This document shows positions 49,301 to 59,330 of a DNA stretch of 64,000 nucleotides, piece after piece. Origin of the DNA: Ulva prolifera (Eukaryota; Chlorophyta; Ulvophyceae; Ulvales; Ulvaceae); NCBI GenBank assembly GCA_023078555.1, contig CM041197.1:11815257-11879256 (forward strand), read 5' to 3'. The notes under the pieces were generated by a model. That model did not search any database and had not been told where the DNA came from. It worked only from the letters and a program-made list of their open reading frames with translations. The position numbers were made by a program, and so were the translations under genes. The number at the start of each line of letters is the position of its first letter. The stretch's first letter is position 1.

Positions 49301-50676
49301 AGACATGCAGCTGCTGGAGAAGCGCATACATGACTTCACAGTCGGGCTCGTGGGGCTCACGGTGTTCTGCCCAGACGCCTTCTTCACGCTCGGCTTGCAG
49401 ATCGCCTTCCCAGCCAACCAGGACTTCTGTGAGGCACGCCCTCCAGCCCGCCTGTCGCCTGCGTATGACCAATGAAGAATGTGTACCCTCGATTGCACAC
49501 GCTGCCTTGCTGACACATGCAGCCCGGGTCCCCGCAGCTCCGAGGGTGCAGATCCACCACGAAAGGTGGATTTGAATCCACGCAGCCGTGCCGTCATCGG
49601 TCCAGGAAAGACCCAGATGACCATGACAATATGGCCGAGTTGTGCCCTTGCGCTGTAGCAGCTGTTGCAGATGCAGTGTGCGCGTGTGGGTGTTCTTGTC
49701 ACGGAGGTGCCGGCTCGGAGTGCTTGGTCGGGTGCGAGCCGCCGGTGCGCGCGGAGATTTCCGACAATGCCCCGACGTGCCGTATCTACTGCTTGCAGCT
49801 CTGATTCCTGTGTCATGCATGGGCTCTGGCGGCTGCGAGGCTGCGACCCGGCCCGTGCAGGACGTGGCCGGCGGCACTGCCGGATGACGTGTGATCAGAA
49901 TGCATCAGCAGCGCTGGCTGCTCGTGCTGCCCTTGGTGAGGTGGCAGCGGACTGCGTCGACATGCATGCAGGTGGGCAACATGCAAATGCGCCTGTACAA
50001 CGCGCTGCACGTGCCGCCGTCGCAAGAGGCGCTGATGGCGGGCCTGTGGAAGGACTGGGGGCGTAACCGCAGCACGCTTGCCCTCAGCCTGACCGAGGTG
50101 CAGCTGCCGATGTCCGTGTGGAGCCCCCACGCCACTGACATGCCCCCCACCCTTGCCGCGCTCGCCGCGGATGTCGCCGCGGGGGGGAGCATGTTCCGGC
50201 TGCGGAAGCTCCCGGAACGGTCTCGACTGAAAAATGACCACCTGGGCGGGTGCTGCGCGCCGCTGCTGCAGGGTTCCGGCGGAGCCGACACCCCCGAGAC
50301 GCTGCCGCAGCGGCGCTTCTGCGCGGAGGACGGGCGGCAGCTGATGGACAGCCCCGCGGCGTGGGTTATGTCGTGGGATCTCTGCGCCGCGGCTCCGGGG
50401 CTGCTCGGGCAGTGCCCTGTGGCCACCATCGCCGCCGCAGAGACACTGCGGCGGCTGCACACGATGCAGGACACAAGCCTGCGCCTGTATCAGGACATGC
50501 AGACGCAGATTGGTTTCCCGGGGCACATGCTGACGGGGCGCCAGGTGATGGAGCTGCTGTGGGTGCCTGTGCAGCACCGCATCACGTGTGTTGATGTCCT
50601 GTCGCTGTGCCAGCTCGCTCACCAGCAGCTGCTCCACGACGACCTGTTCTCCACAATAGATGCGATGGCAATCTAG
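46347..50676 (+). CDS. P5: bZIP-related family protein, five exons, 815 aa
   Basis: Exons: A 46347-47079, B 47571-48269, C 48696-48829, D 49257-49433, E 49972-50676; total 2448 nt including stop. Donors are GTACGT, GTGCGG, GTTCGT and GCACGC (GC donor after D). Module A starts MDHPAAQ, like MDHRAAE in P2, has the coil VAAIAALRQSLLARQSDLHFLGNTRRLLLQRR and ends in a hydrophobic helix before LLLQE. Module B ends CGVGDSRPLGPAVTAVVEALARRF; D has ADMQLLEKRIHDFTVGLVGL; E has LYNALHVPPSQEALMAGLWKDW and PGHMLTGRQVMELLW..VDVLSLC. The acceptor of exon E is CATGCATGCAG. No basic region is seen. It lies in tandem with P4, about 5.7 kb apart. The start could lie further upstream if a coding first exon exists. 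Confidence 0.83.
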
Positions 50677-52986
50677 TGCGCCTGGTTGCTAGGCCGCGAG
50701 GCCGCGCGCGCCGCTGTGGCGCCGTGGCGTGGGCAGGTACGCCCAGGTAGGAAGGTGAGAAGCTGTGGGTGATGCGGGTTCAGATAGATCCCCACAGCGT
50801 TCTCTGGTTCTAGTCATGTTGTGGGGCTGCCTGGCATGGATGCTGATGGCGCGTGGCACCACCAGGCGCACACCCAGGGTGGGGCCTGCCGCCTGCACCT
50901 GGCGGAGCGATGGTGATGTGCACGTGTCAGCAGTACTTTCCAGTCAGCATGTCAATGGCCACGGCACCGGGGCCTGACAGGGGTGGGCCGGTGGCCCTCT
51001 CACGTCGGCCGGAGCACGCTTTTTGGCACTGCGCTGCTGTGGCCGTCCTGGTGCAGGACTCACTGTTAAGCGAGAAATGTGTTGTTCGCTGCACATGAAC
51101 AATTGTGAATAGGTGTATGGGGGGGAGGGAGTGTGAGTGGCGCAGGGCCCAGCAGTCGATCCTACTGCAGCCAGCACTGTCCTTGTATGCGGCTGTTTTT
51201 TTAGTCAGAGCTGTGCCTTACATTACGTCTGTGCTGATGGTTAATGCTGCAATGGCAGAGCAGTTCAGGGCTGTTGAATAGTCAAGGGGCATACATAGAG
51301 TGCAGGAGCAAGCGCCGTGTTGTAGCTTCGTCGCAGCGTGTTTGTGCGTGCTGATCACACTCATCCTGCATCGACTGCACTATGCCTGATCTAGCCGCGT
51401 GCAATATTGATATGTAAATTGGAGCAGTCAGGCTCAGAGGGTCAGGTTCAGAGGGCTGAAACAAAAGGGAGAAGAATGTTCAAAGTAAATTCCGAAGCTG
51501 TTAGACAGTACATGTGTATTTATAGGCTCCTGAATCAGGACTGTAGTTCAAACACAAAAAATATACGAGTCTCTTCAACTTCTAAAACCCTTGATACCTC
51601 AATAGGTCATAATGTCACTAAGTCAAGGACGGAATAACATAACCAATATGGACGGCCAGAACGGGTCGCATGTGACTGGCGCACTGCTTGGCATGTGAGT
51701 GGCAGAAGCGGATGGCCTGCATGTGCCATGCATTGCGGCTACAATTGCTGACGTGGCGGGAAGGCTTCATGGCTGCCACACGGCCGTCGAGTCACTCAGC
51801 GGTCTGACACAGACACCATTTCGGCGAGGCTCGTAGGATCATGGACACCTCGTGCACCACAAGAGCAGGCTGCCACACCCGGCTCACCGCCGCCGCTTTG
51901 CGCAAAACACCAAGTAGGCTCCGCACGCCATCGTCGACCACCACCGCACAGAAACATCCTCACACGCGGAGACGTGGTGTTATTTTTGCAATACTTGCTG
52001 CGTTCGTCATTCTGCGCGCCTTGCCGCCTTTGAAACACACAGATCTGTCTATCTGGGGTGTACTCGCGCAGTGACACTGTCGTGGCAGATTCGCACGCAG
52101 CACACTAGCGGTGGCCTGCTGCGGAGCAGCTGCTGCATCGCGAAACTGCCACAACTTGGTGAATGCTCCCTGAGCCAGGCCAGGCATTGCATCGCATAGC
52201 CCCTCTCTTCGATGACAGTGCCAGAGGTGCTGAGGACTCCTCGGAGCCTGCGGAGCCTTGCCGCACGTGGGCGCTACTACTACTGACCACTGTACTACTA
52301 CTGCGGGCACTAGCACAGCGCAAGTGCCAACTGGCGGGCGACGCATGGGTTTCTCTGGCTGGGCAGATCAGAAATTACACGAGGAACGTTCCGTTACCAT
52401 GAAAGTCGAGTCAACTGAGCATCAGTTACTGATGTGCCCTGTTGGCCTATAGGTCGAAGGCAGGTACGGCGGCAGCAACACATTTGCCTGTACCACCAAA
52501 GCCAGCTACAATGCAGCAGTACCCTGCATCACCGATCACCCCTCATCTGACTGCCACAGATGACCGTGCGAGCTCTAAACGTGCAAACCGAGATCAAACT
52601 CCCACACGCACTCCAAACATTCGACTTCACGATCATCAGGCCCAAACATCAGCATTGCGGCCGAACGGATGCCCACACGGCTGCACTGCACTGCGACGCA
52701 AGTGGCGCCGGGCTCCCAGCCTTCTGGTGCAGTCGATCAGCAGCACCACCATGCATCAGTCAGCCTACACACGCACGCGTTGAGAAACGATCAGCGAGCA
52801 GCGGTCCGAGGCGGCGCCAATCCTGGCGGCGCCACTGATTGCTGGTCGGATGGTAGCATCTCCATCCTGCCCGACATGTACTGAAATTCGTAAAGCACGT
52901 GACCTCAGCACATCTGCGCCGTCTTAGACCACATGAAGCTATACGCTGCGACGTGCGTAGCTGCGCTGGCAGCGCAGAGAGCGGTT
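50677..52986. other. Tail-to-tail spacer between P5 and P6
   Basis: No gene recognised. Both genes terminate here. Open frames such as 51960-52346 (minus) and 52442-52783 (plus) have no motif and no splice context. Confidence 0.5.
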
Positions 52987-55900
52987 CTACAGGGCTAAAG
53001 GCTCGACACCGGAGAACACAGCCTGCCGCCTGCGCTGCTGAACAGCATGCATGCAAAGCTCCAGCCAGTCTACCGGCCCACAGCCGGCTCGGATGGGCTC
53101 CCACACCACCCGCATGAGCTGCTCCGTCCGCAACACCTCACCTGGAAGCATGGTGGACGCCGCAAAGTCCAGCAGCTGCCGTGCAGAGTCGGCATGCGTG
53201 GCATGCGTTTCTTGCGACGCCACGGCGACGGCTGTCGTGGCTGCAGGGCACTGGCCCTGCAGCCCCGGCGGCACAGGCTGGGCCTGCCACACGGCAGAAG
53301 CGCCATCATCGCCAAAGTCTTCAGGAATCATGAACCCTTCTGCACTCCAGTCAATCCAGATCTCCCCTTGCCCGGCGAAGCCACGAGGCTGTGCTGGGTT
53401 CGGTGGCGAAGGAGGCGACTCGGTGACGGAGCGCCCACGGCACTCCACAGGTGGGGCGCCCAGGTACGGTTCTGCGGGGTCGTAATGCGCTTGTGGATCT
53501 TCCGCAGGGGCGAGGCCCCTGCCGATAGCAGAGGAGATGAGCCGCGACGCCGTGACGAGGGTCTGCGGCGCGGCGCGCTCTAGATCTGCGCAGGCCGCTG
53601 CCGCGCGGCCGTCAAGTGTGTCCCGGCGGCGCTGCCAGTCCCGCAGCAAGTCGATCACAGCCTGCTTCTGAGTGTCCCCCAGGCTGAGGGCACGATACAA
53701 GTGGATGTGCATGCCTTCAAGCTGCACCGCACCACACCCCTCTCAGCACCGGAACACCACTCCAGACAACTATACTCATGCCTCCTCCTGTGCTAAGCGA
53801 AAAAGTCTAGCACAGCCAATACGAAATCCAAAAGCGCACGCAGATTCGCACCCAAAACCTCCCAAAAGAGGGAGATAGCTACTATACAGTCCACTGCACG
53901 GCGCAAACCCCCTTGCCGGCATGCATGGTGCAAAATTACCGCAACCACCGCATAATTGTCGATGGTTTGATGAGCACAATAGAGGGGCACTGCCACCGCA
54001 TCACCTCACGCACTGCAGAGCGATGCAAGAGGGTTCCATAGCCGCGCCTGCAGGCTCGCCGAGGCGGGGGTGGTGGCCGCCGTGTGCATCACGGCCAGCG
54101 GCGTCAGCGCCGAGCTGCAGTCACCGCCTGTGAGCACGACCACCAAAACGAGGTCATGCAGCTGGCCCTCCAGGTCCTCCAGGTTCTGGGAGTGCGCCTG
54201 CAGCGCCGCCTCGACGCCCTCCACCGCCCTCACCTGCAGCGAAGCCGTGATGGGAAAGGGCTGGGGCGCCCCATGCATGGGCGCTTCTTTGTGACAGTCC
54301 AGTGATAAGACCGCTCTACCACTGGACTGTCACAAAAGCTGGGTCCTCTGAGAGGCGCCGGACTGAGCGGTCTTAGAGCGGTCTTATCACTGGACTGTCA
54401 CATTCTTGCAGAGCTACTGCGCTGTGTTCACATCGAAGCTCCTGCGCAGCACCGGGTCGTGCTGCCGATGCTGCGCATGAGACGCGGTTCGCGCACAGCA
54501 CAGTGACACGCAGCATGGCCAACATTCGCAGCACAGTCACGTGTGCGGCACGTACGGTGAGCACAGCACGCGCAGTTGGACTGTGAGAGGTATCGCGACA
54601 CCACTGGACGCTTGTGCGCCCCCGGTGTGTGGTATTGCTGGGCTATCACATGGACGGCGCACCTCCTGACTCATCTTCAACAAGGCATCATCGAGGGAGC
54701 TGCACAGCGCCTGCCGCACGGCGCGCACCGTCCGCGCGGTCCTCTGCACCCCCGATCCCTGCACCGCGCCGCCCAGGTAGCTCTCCGCCGCAGCGCCGCC
54801 CTCCAGCGGGCTGCCTGCGGCGGCCCCCTGGTCCGCGGTCGGGCCCCCCACCCCGCCGCTGTCCCTCTCCGCGCCCCCAGCGGTGCCCCCGCACACATAC
54901 ACCGCCTTCGCGGGGTCCAGGCCCGCCCGCACGACATCAACCATCCGCTGCAGCGGTGTCCGTATCTGCTCCGGCGGCAGCTGCCGGCCAAACCGGCCGA
55001 CAAGTGCGCCCACGATGTGCTGTGCGGCCAGCAGCACCGGCACACTCCCGTGTCCGCTCGTGCGAACGACGTCAAACCCCCGCGCCGCAGCCGCCACATC
55101 GTCGGTCTCCGCGCCGCCGCGGTCCCCACTGCAGGGCGCATCATCCGCAGGGCGCCCGTCTCCGCTGTCACCAGCACAGGATGCTCCACTGCACGAGCTG
55201 GTGCTGGCAGCAGAGGCCCCCGTGCTGGGTGCCGCCGCGTCCGCTCCGGATCCGGTCACAGACCGACCGGCGGCAGCATACGAGCCGCCGGAGGTAGGAC
55301 CCGCTGCAACCAAGGGCGGCTCCCTTGGACCGCCGGGTGTGACCGCCGAGGGCGAGGCCGCTGCAGCGGTTGCAGTGCGGGCCCCGCCCTGTGCCCAAGA
55401 GGCACCTGCAGCCACGCCCGGGCCACTGCCGTGGTCATCGTGCTTCAAAGGTGCCGCTGCCCTGTCCAGCTCAGCGTCTATGTAGTCTCCTGCACTGCGC
55501 AAACCGGGTTTGCTTTGCTAACGTCCGAACCAGGGTGGCCTCCAGCCTGCTGGGCTTGGGTGCTTGGTTGTGTGTTACAGGGATAAAGATGGCGAGGCAA
55601 GCAGCAGAGTGGAAGCAACCAGCAGATCAAGAACACACTCGGCAACCCGGTCCAACGAACCCCACACCATCACTGCCGTCGCACCCACACAACGCACACA
55701 AAACCCGCAACGCCCCCAGCAAATGGCACCGCGTCCGGTGCATGTGTGTGTGTGCAGTGGATGTGTGTGTGTTACAAGGACAAAGCAAGCGAAGCACGTA
55801 GCACCGCAAGCAAGAACCAGGGGAACCAGTGGATGTGTGTGTGCATGTTGGTGTGTGTGTGTGCCTCCTGTAGTGTAAAGAAGAGGGAAATGTGTGTAGA

Positions 55901-57984
55901 AGCTGGTCGGAGTTCTTCAGCTTGCCCTGCTTTTGTGTTTGCATTGTACATGTTGCCTCTTTTGTAACATACAATGTGGACTCCTGCACAGCCCCTGTTC
56001 TGACTGGGCTACAAAAACACAGATGCCGGGAACATTTTCTTTTGGCCACGGCGCACACGCACACATGCACATGAGCACACAGGCCGAAACATGTTATGCC
56101 GGTCCGTGATGTTCATGTAATACAGCGTCAACCAGTGAACTTTCTACCTCAGTACATTGCGCACACGCACACAAGCACATGAGCACGCACACGCACATGC
56201 GCATGAGCACGGACATGAGCAACATCTGCAGTTCCCCTGGTTGTTGCCGGCAGTGCTACCTGCCCTGCGTATGTTTTGTCCCTGTCTTTGTCGTTTTCAC
56301 ACACGGACATGAGCATTATGCCTCAAGCTGTGCTTTTGTGACCCCTGCAACGGCTTGCAACAGCAACAGCACCGGTGCAATACCTTGCTGCAGTGGTTCA
56401 GCATGCACCAGCTTCACACAGGTCATGGAGAGATATGGCGCAGTCAGCTGGAGTAAGCTGATGTTGCTAGTACGCATGCGTACATGGCGCATGGCACATG
56501 GAGCATACATACGCCGCGGCAGTAACATGTGCCTTGGATGCAATGCATGCAGCAGCAGTGTACATCAACACATTATGTGCACAGTCCCGCATACAGGACG
56601 CAACGCATGCAGCGGCGTATATCAGATATGATGCACCCAGTCAGGCATACAGGTACATGCTGTGCTGTGTGCTGTGGTGCTCACTGCCTTGCTGCCTCCC
56701 ATGATGGTCCTTGTGACCCAGATACAAGGTGTTAATCATCTTGCCATGGATTGCTGGCTTTTCCTGTGGCACGAAGACAAAGTCGGAGAGGCTGGCAGCA
56801 CCTCGCAGTTGACGATTTTTGAAGTGCAAACTCAGCTTGCAGCAGCTGCTGAGGTCACAGCGTTGCAAACCATGCTGCGACCACGCCATGCATACCATGC
56901 TGCTACCACGCCACGCATACCATGCTGCTACCACGCCATGCATACCATGCTGCTATGCATTCAACAGAGCACTGCTGTCCAACCGGCTAGCAGACACACT
57001 CAATAAACCATGTGTTTCCCCTGCTTCTTGCTTGCGGTGCTACCTGCCTCGCTTGCTTTGTCCTTGTAACACACACTCAATAAACCATGCACTCTCACTG
57101 TGATAGGAAACTCCCAATGCAGAGTGTGTTGCAAGCTCATGTTGGCTACAACTGTGAGCCCAGAACCCTGCACCCTGCCTGCCAGTAACCATATCACCCC
57201 TGTGTCAACCTCCCAGCACACCCACACATGTGGCCACATGTTTTGAACAAACCTTCAAGGCATTTCACACCGTGCTGGCAATCCTTCCTGTTGGACCAAT
57301 GCGCAAATCTTTTCCAGATTCGCATGCTCACAACAGGCACAGGAGATTCATACAATAGATCTGCACTGACGCCAATGGGGTAAGCCACTGGAGTCAGCGA
57401 TGTGGCGTGGAAGCAGCAGGGCAGCATGGGAAGACTGAGGGTGCAGAGCATGCAGAGCATGTGGACAAGAACGCACTCACGCAGACGAGCAGCCCGCACT
57501 CGAGCTGCACCGACAGCCACAGCAACAGCAGAGAGGCAGAGCATGCTGGCGTCTCCAGCGTCGAGGTCACCGCGAGCGCAGCCCCCTCAGCCACGCAGCG
57601 CCTCGCCTGCACCACCCACCGCACGCCCCCCGCCGCCGCGTCTCCCAGGAGGTGCCCCCGGCACACCTCAGCCACCTCCCGCACGCACATGCGCGACAGA
57701 TCCAGCGTCCCGCGCCTGCCGCGGCCCTGCGAGTGCAGGACGTCAGCAAAGGAGACCTCATGATACTCAACATCCGGAGGCGCGGCCGTCTCATTTTGCC
57801 CTCCTGCGGCCGCGCGACTCCGGTCACGGTCACGGCCTGTGGCCCCTTGGCCGCCCCCCGCCCGGACTGCCTGGAGGGCCGCCTCCGCCGCGGCCAGACG
57901 CTCCCGGAGATCGCGGTTCGCCTGCAGCAGCGCCGCGCGGCGGCGAGCGCGCTCAGCGAGGCACGCACTGCTGGCGGAGCTCAT
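52987..57984 (-). CDS. P6: divergent bZIP-related family protein, four exons, 751 aa
   Basis: Exons on the minus strand: A 57984-57477, B 55489-54663, D 54233-54048, E 53721-52987; total 2256 nt including stop. Donors are GTGCGT, GTGCGC and GCGCGG (GC donor after D, the only in-phase choice I found). Module A opens with a strong coiled coil (AERARRRAALLQANRDLRER, then LAAAEAAL) and ends in a hydrophobic helix (SASLLLLWLSVQLECGLLV). Module B is rich in A, G and S, has HIVGALVGRFGRQLPPEQI and ends with the C-like DDALLKMSQE, so B and C are one exon as in P3. E has LYRALSLGDTQKQAVIDLLRDW and LPGEVLRTEQLMRVVW..VDWLELC. A basic region would be expected in an upstream exon but was not found. The 2-kb first intron is full of short retroposons and repeats. 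Confidence 0.77.
54290..54402. repeat. 28-bp perfect inverted repeat with nested hairpin, in P6 intron B/D
   Basis: Left arm 54290-54317 (TGTGACAGTCCAGTGATAAG then ACCGCTCT) is exactly inverted at 54375-54402. Inside, 54320-54334 (CACTGGACTGTCACA) pairs again with 54290-54304, giving an alternative 15-bp hairpin. It looks like a foldback element or a small hairpin transposon; no flanking duplication was found. It lies between P6 exons B and D and would be transcribed in the pre-mRNA. Confidence 0.92.
55571..55640 (-). mobile_element. SINE-like retroposon fragment in P6 intron 1
   Basis: The plus strand reads GTGTTACAGGGATAAAGATG then GCGAGGCAAGCAGCAG, a diverged inverse complement of the family 3' end. 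No target duplication was identified, which suggests an older copy. Confidence 0.55.
55755..55843 (-). mobile_element. SINE-like retroposon, 55-bp copy in P6 intron 1
   Basis: The insert 55772-55826 (ttacaaggacaaagcaagcg...agcaccgcaagcaagaacc) lies between exact 17-bp repeats CAGTGGATGTGTGTGTG (55755-55771 and 55827-55843). In element orientation the duplication begins CACACACACATCC. Confidence 0.88.
56869..56960. repeat. 25-bp tandem repeat in P6 intron 1
   Basis: The unit ACCATGCTGCTACCACGCCA plus TGCAT is repeated three times from 56869 with a partial fourth copy, differing by one or two bases. It again contains the CATGCAT motif that is common in this DNA. Confidence 0.9.
56994..57089 (+). 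mobile_element. SINE-like retroposon, 58-bp copy in P6 intron 1
   Basis: The insert 57013-57070 (…TTGCGGTGCTACCTGCCTCG then CTTGCTTTGTCCTTGTAAC) lies between exact 19-bp repeats ACACACTCAATAAACCATG (56994-57012 and 57071-57089). This is one of the clearest copies. Confidence 0.92.
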
Positions 57985-59076
57985 TGCCTGGAGGTGGCGG
58001 CAGATGGTGCGGGGTCGTGCAGGGGCAGCCCCTGAGGGCAGCAGCCAGCCCCCGAGGCCAGCCTGCTACGGCGGTGATTCCGCCGCCAGACCTGCAGCAG
58101 CGGAAGTGGCATGGTGTGGCGAGCCTGCGGCGGGCATGTAGCTGGAGCAACATGGAACTTTGGGCAACGACCGAGTGTGCCCGCTGCATCCCCGTACCAG
58201 GGTTGGGTCGTCGGGCCCGATCATATGTAACAATTCCGAATAGTCAGGTCTAATTTCTGGTTGGCCGTACGCAGCATGCTCCTAATTAGAATGGTTCATG
58301 GCCGCAGTGACACCCACCACTAACCATGCAGCATCACAGACCTGTATCACCGGATGTGAGCTTCTCTAAGCTGGTCGCTTTGAGCTCAAGCTGGTTGCGG
58401 AACTTGGCCTATATATCATGTTTCTTCACAAGACTGAGCAACTCAGAGTCTGCAACTGAGAGATGTGCGAGACCGAGGATGACAGGATGTGAGGCACCAG
58501 CTGCAGCCGTCTGCCTTCTGCCGAGAATGGATGCAGCCATGGCCATGGCTCATGGCCCTTTGGAAAGGCCGACGCATTTTATGGCAGTCCGTGATGTTCA
58601 TATAACACAGCATCAACCAGTGCACTTTTCACCTCAGGAGCGCTGGTTGGTTCGTGGTGGTATATGTGAGAAGCACGCACGCCGGAAATCCAAGCACATC
58701 CAGATCAATGGATCTGGTTGCAACCCAGTCGACAGCAACACATGTGTGCAAATGAGACAGGGATGAAGTCAGATGAAGCACCTCAGGTGACTCAGCAGAT
58801 CAATTCACAGCTGACAATGATCACAGCTCAACATGGTACCACAGCAGCACCCGCGGCAGGCACAGCAATGGCAGTGACAGTGGCAGTCAGCAGATAAGTA
58901 GTACACGCAAAGCCACAGGGTCAGGAGATGTGAGGATTGCTTGATGTCTGGTGGGTGGCTAGTGGGGTGTGTTCTGTGTAACATGTGGCAAGAATAGCAC
59001 TGCATCTCACTGACAGAACCTCTGTGTCCTGTTACAATCTCACTGACACAACCTCCACATGTTCCGATTGCATGTC
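57985..59076. other. Upstream of P6
   Basis: No gene recognised. It should contain the P6 promoter and any upstream exon. I looked on the minus strand for an N-x-x-A-x-x-x-x-R basic region like that of P3 and did not find one. Confidence 0.45.
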
Positions 59077-59178
59077 ACACATGGCCCCACATGGCGTTTC
59101 CTGTGCTCTCCCTTTTGGACCTGGCAGTGCTACCGGCCTCTCTGGCTTTTTCCTTTGTAACACATGGCCCCACATGGC
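59077..59178 (+). mobile_element. SINE-like retroposon, 64-bp copy
   Basis: The insert 59096-59159 (…GGCAGTGCTACCGGCCTCTC then TGGCTTTTTCCTTTGTA) lies between exact 19-bp repeats ACACATGGCCCCACATGGC (59077-59095 and 59160-59178). A longer, reverse-oriented relative follows directly at about 59221-59330. Confidence 0.9.
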
Positions 59179-59220
59179 CCCACATACCCCCAACACATAC
59201 CCCCATGGTAGGGGTGCCCT

Positions 59221-59330
59221 TGTGTGTTGCAAGGACAAAGGCAGCAAGGCGGGCAGTACCGCGACAGAAGCAAGCAGACGAAGCACACACCCAGACACCC
59301 ACGCACGCAACACCACCACCACCACGCCCA
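59221..59330 (-). mobile_element. SINE-like retroposon, about 110-bp reverse copy
   Basis: The plus strand reads GTGTTGCAAGGACAAAGGCA, then AGGCGGGCAGTACCGCGACA and GACACCCACGCACGCAACAC, the inverse complement of the last 110 bases of the reference copy at 29440-29554. A possible duplication CCCCCATGGTA occurs at 59200-59210 and about 59377-59387 but is not directly adjacent, so the ends are uncertain. Confidence 0.7.

Noticed and set aside
57984..58260. Basic region for P6 just upstream (VWRRNHRRSRLA)
   Set aside because: Residue spacing does not fit N-x7-R-x9-L and no phase-compatible donor was found.
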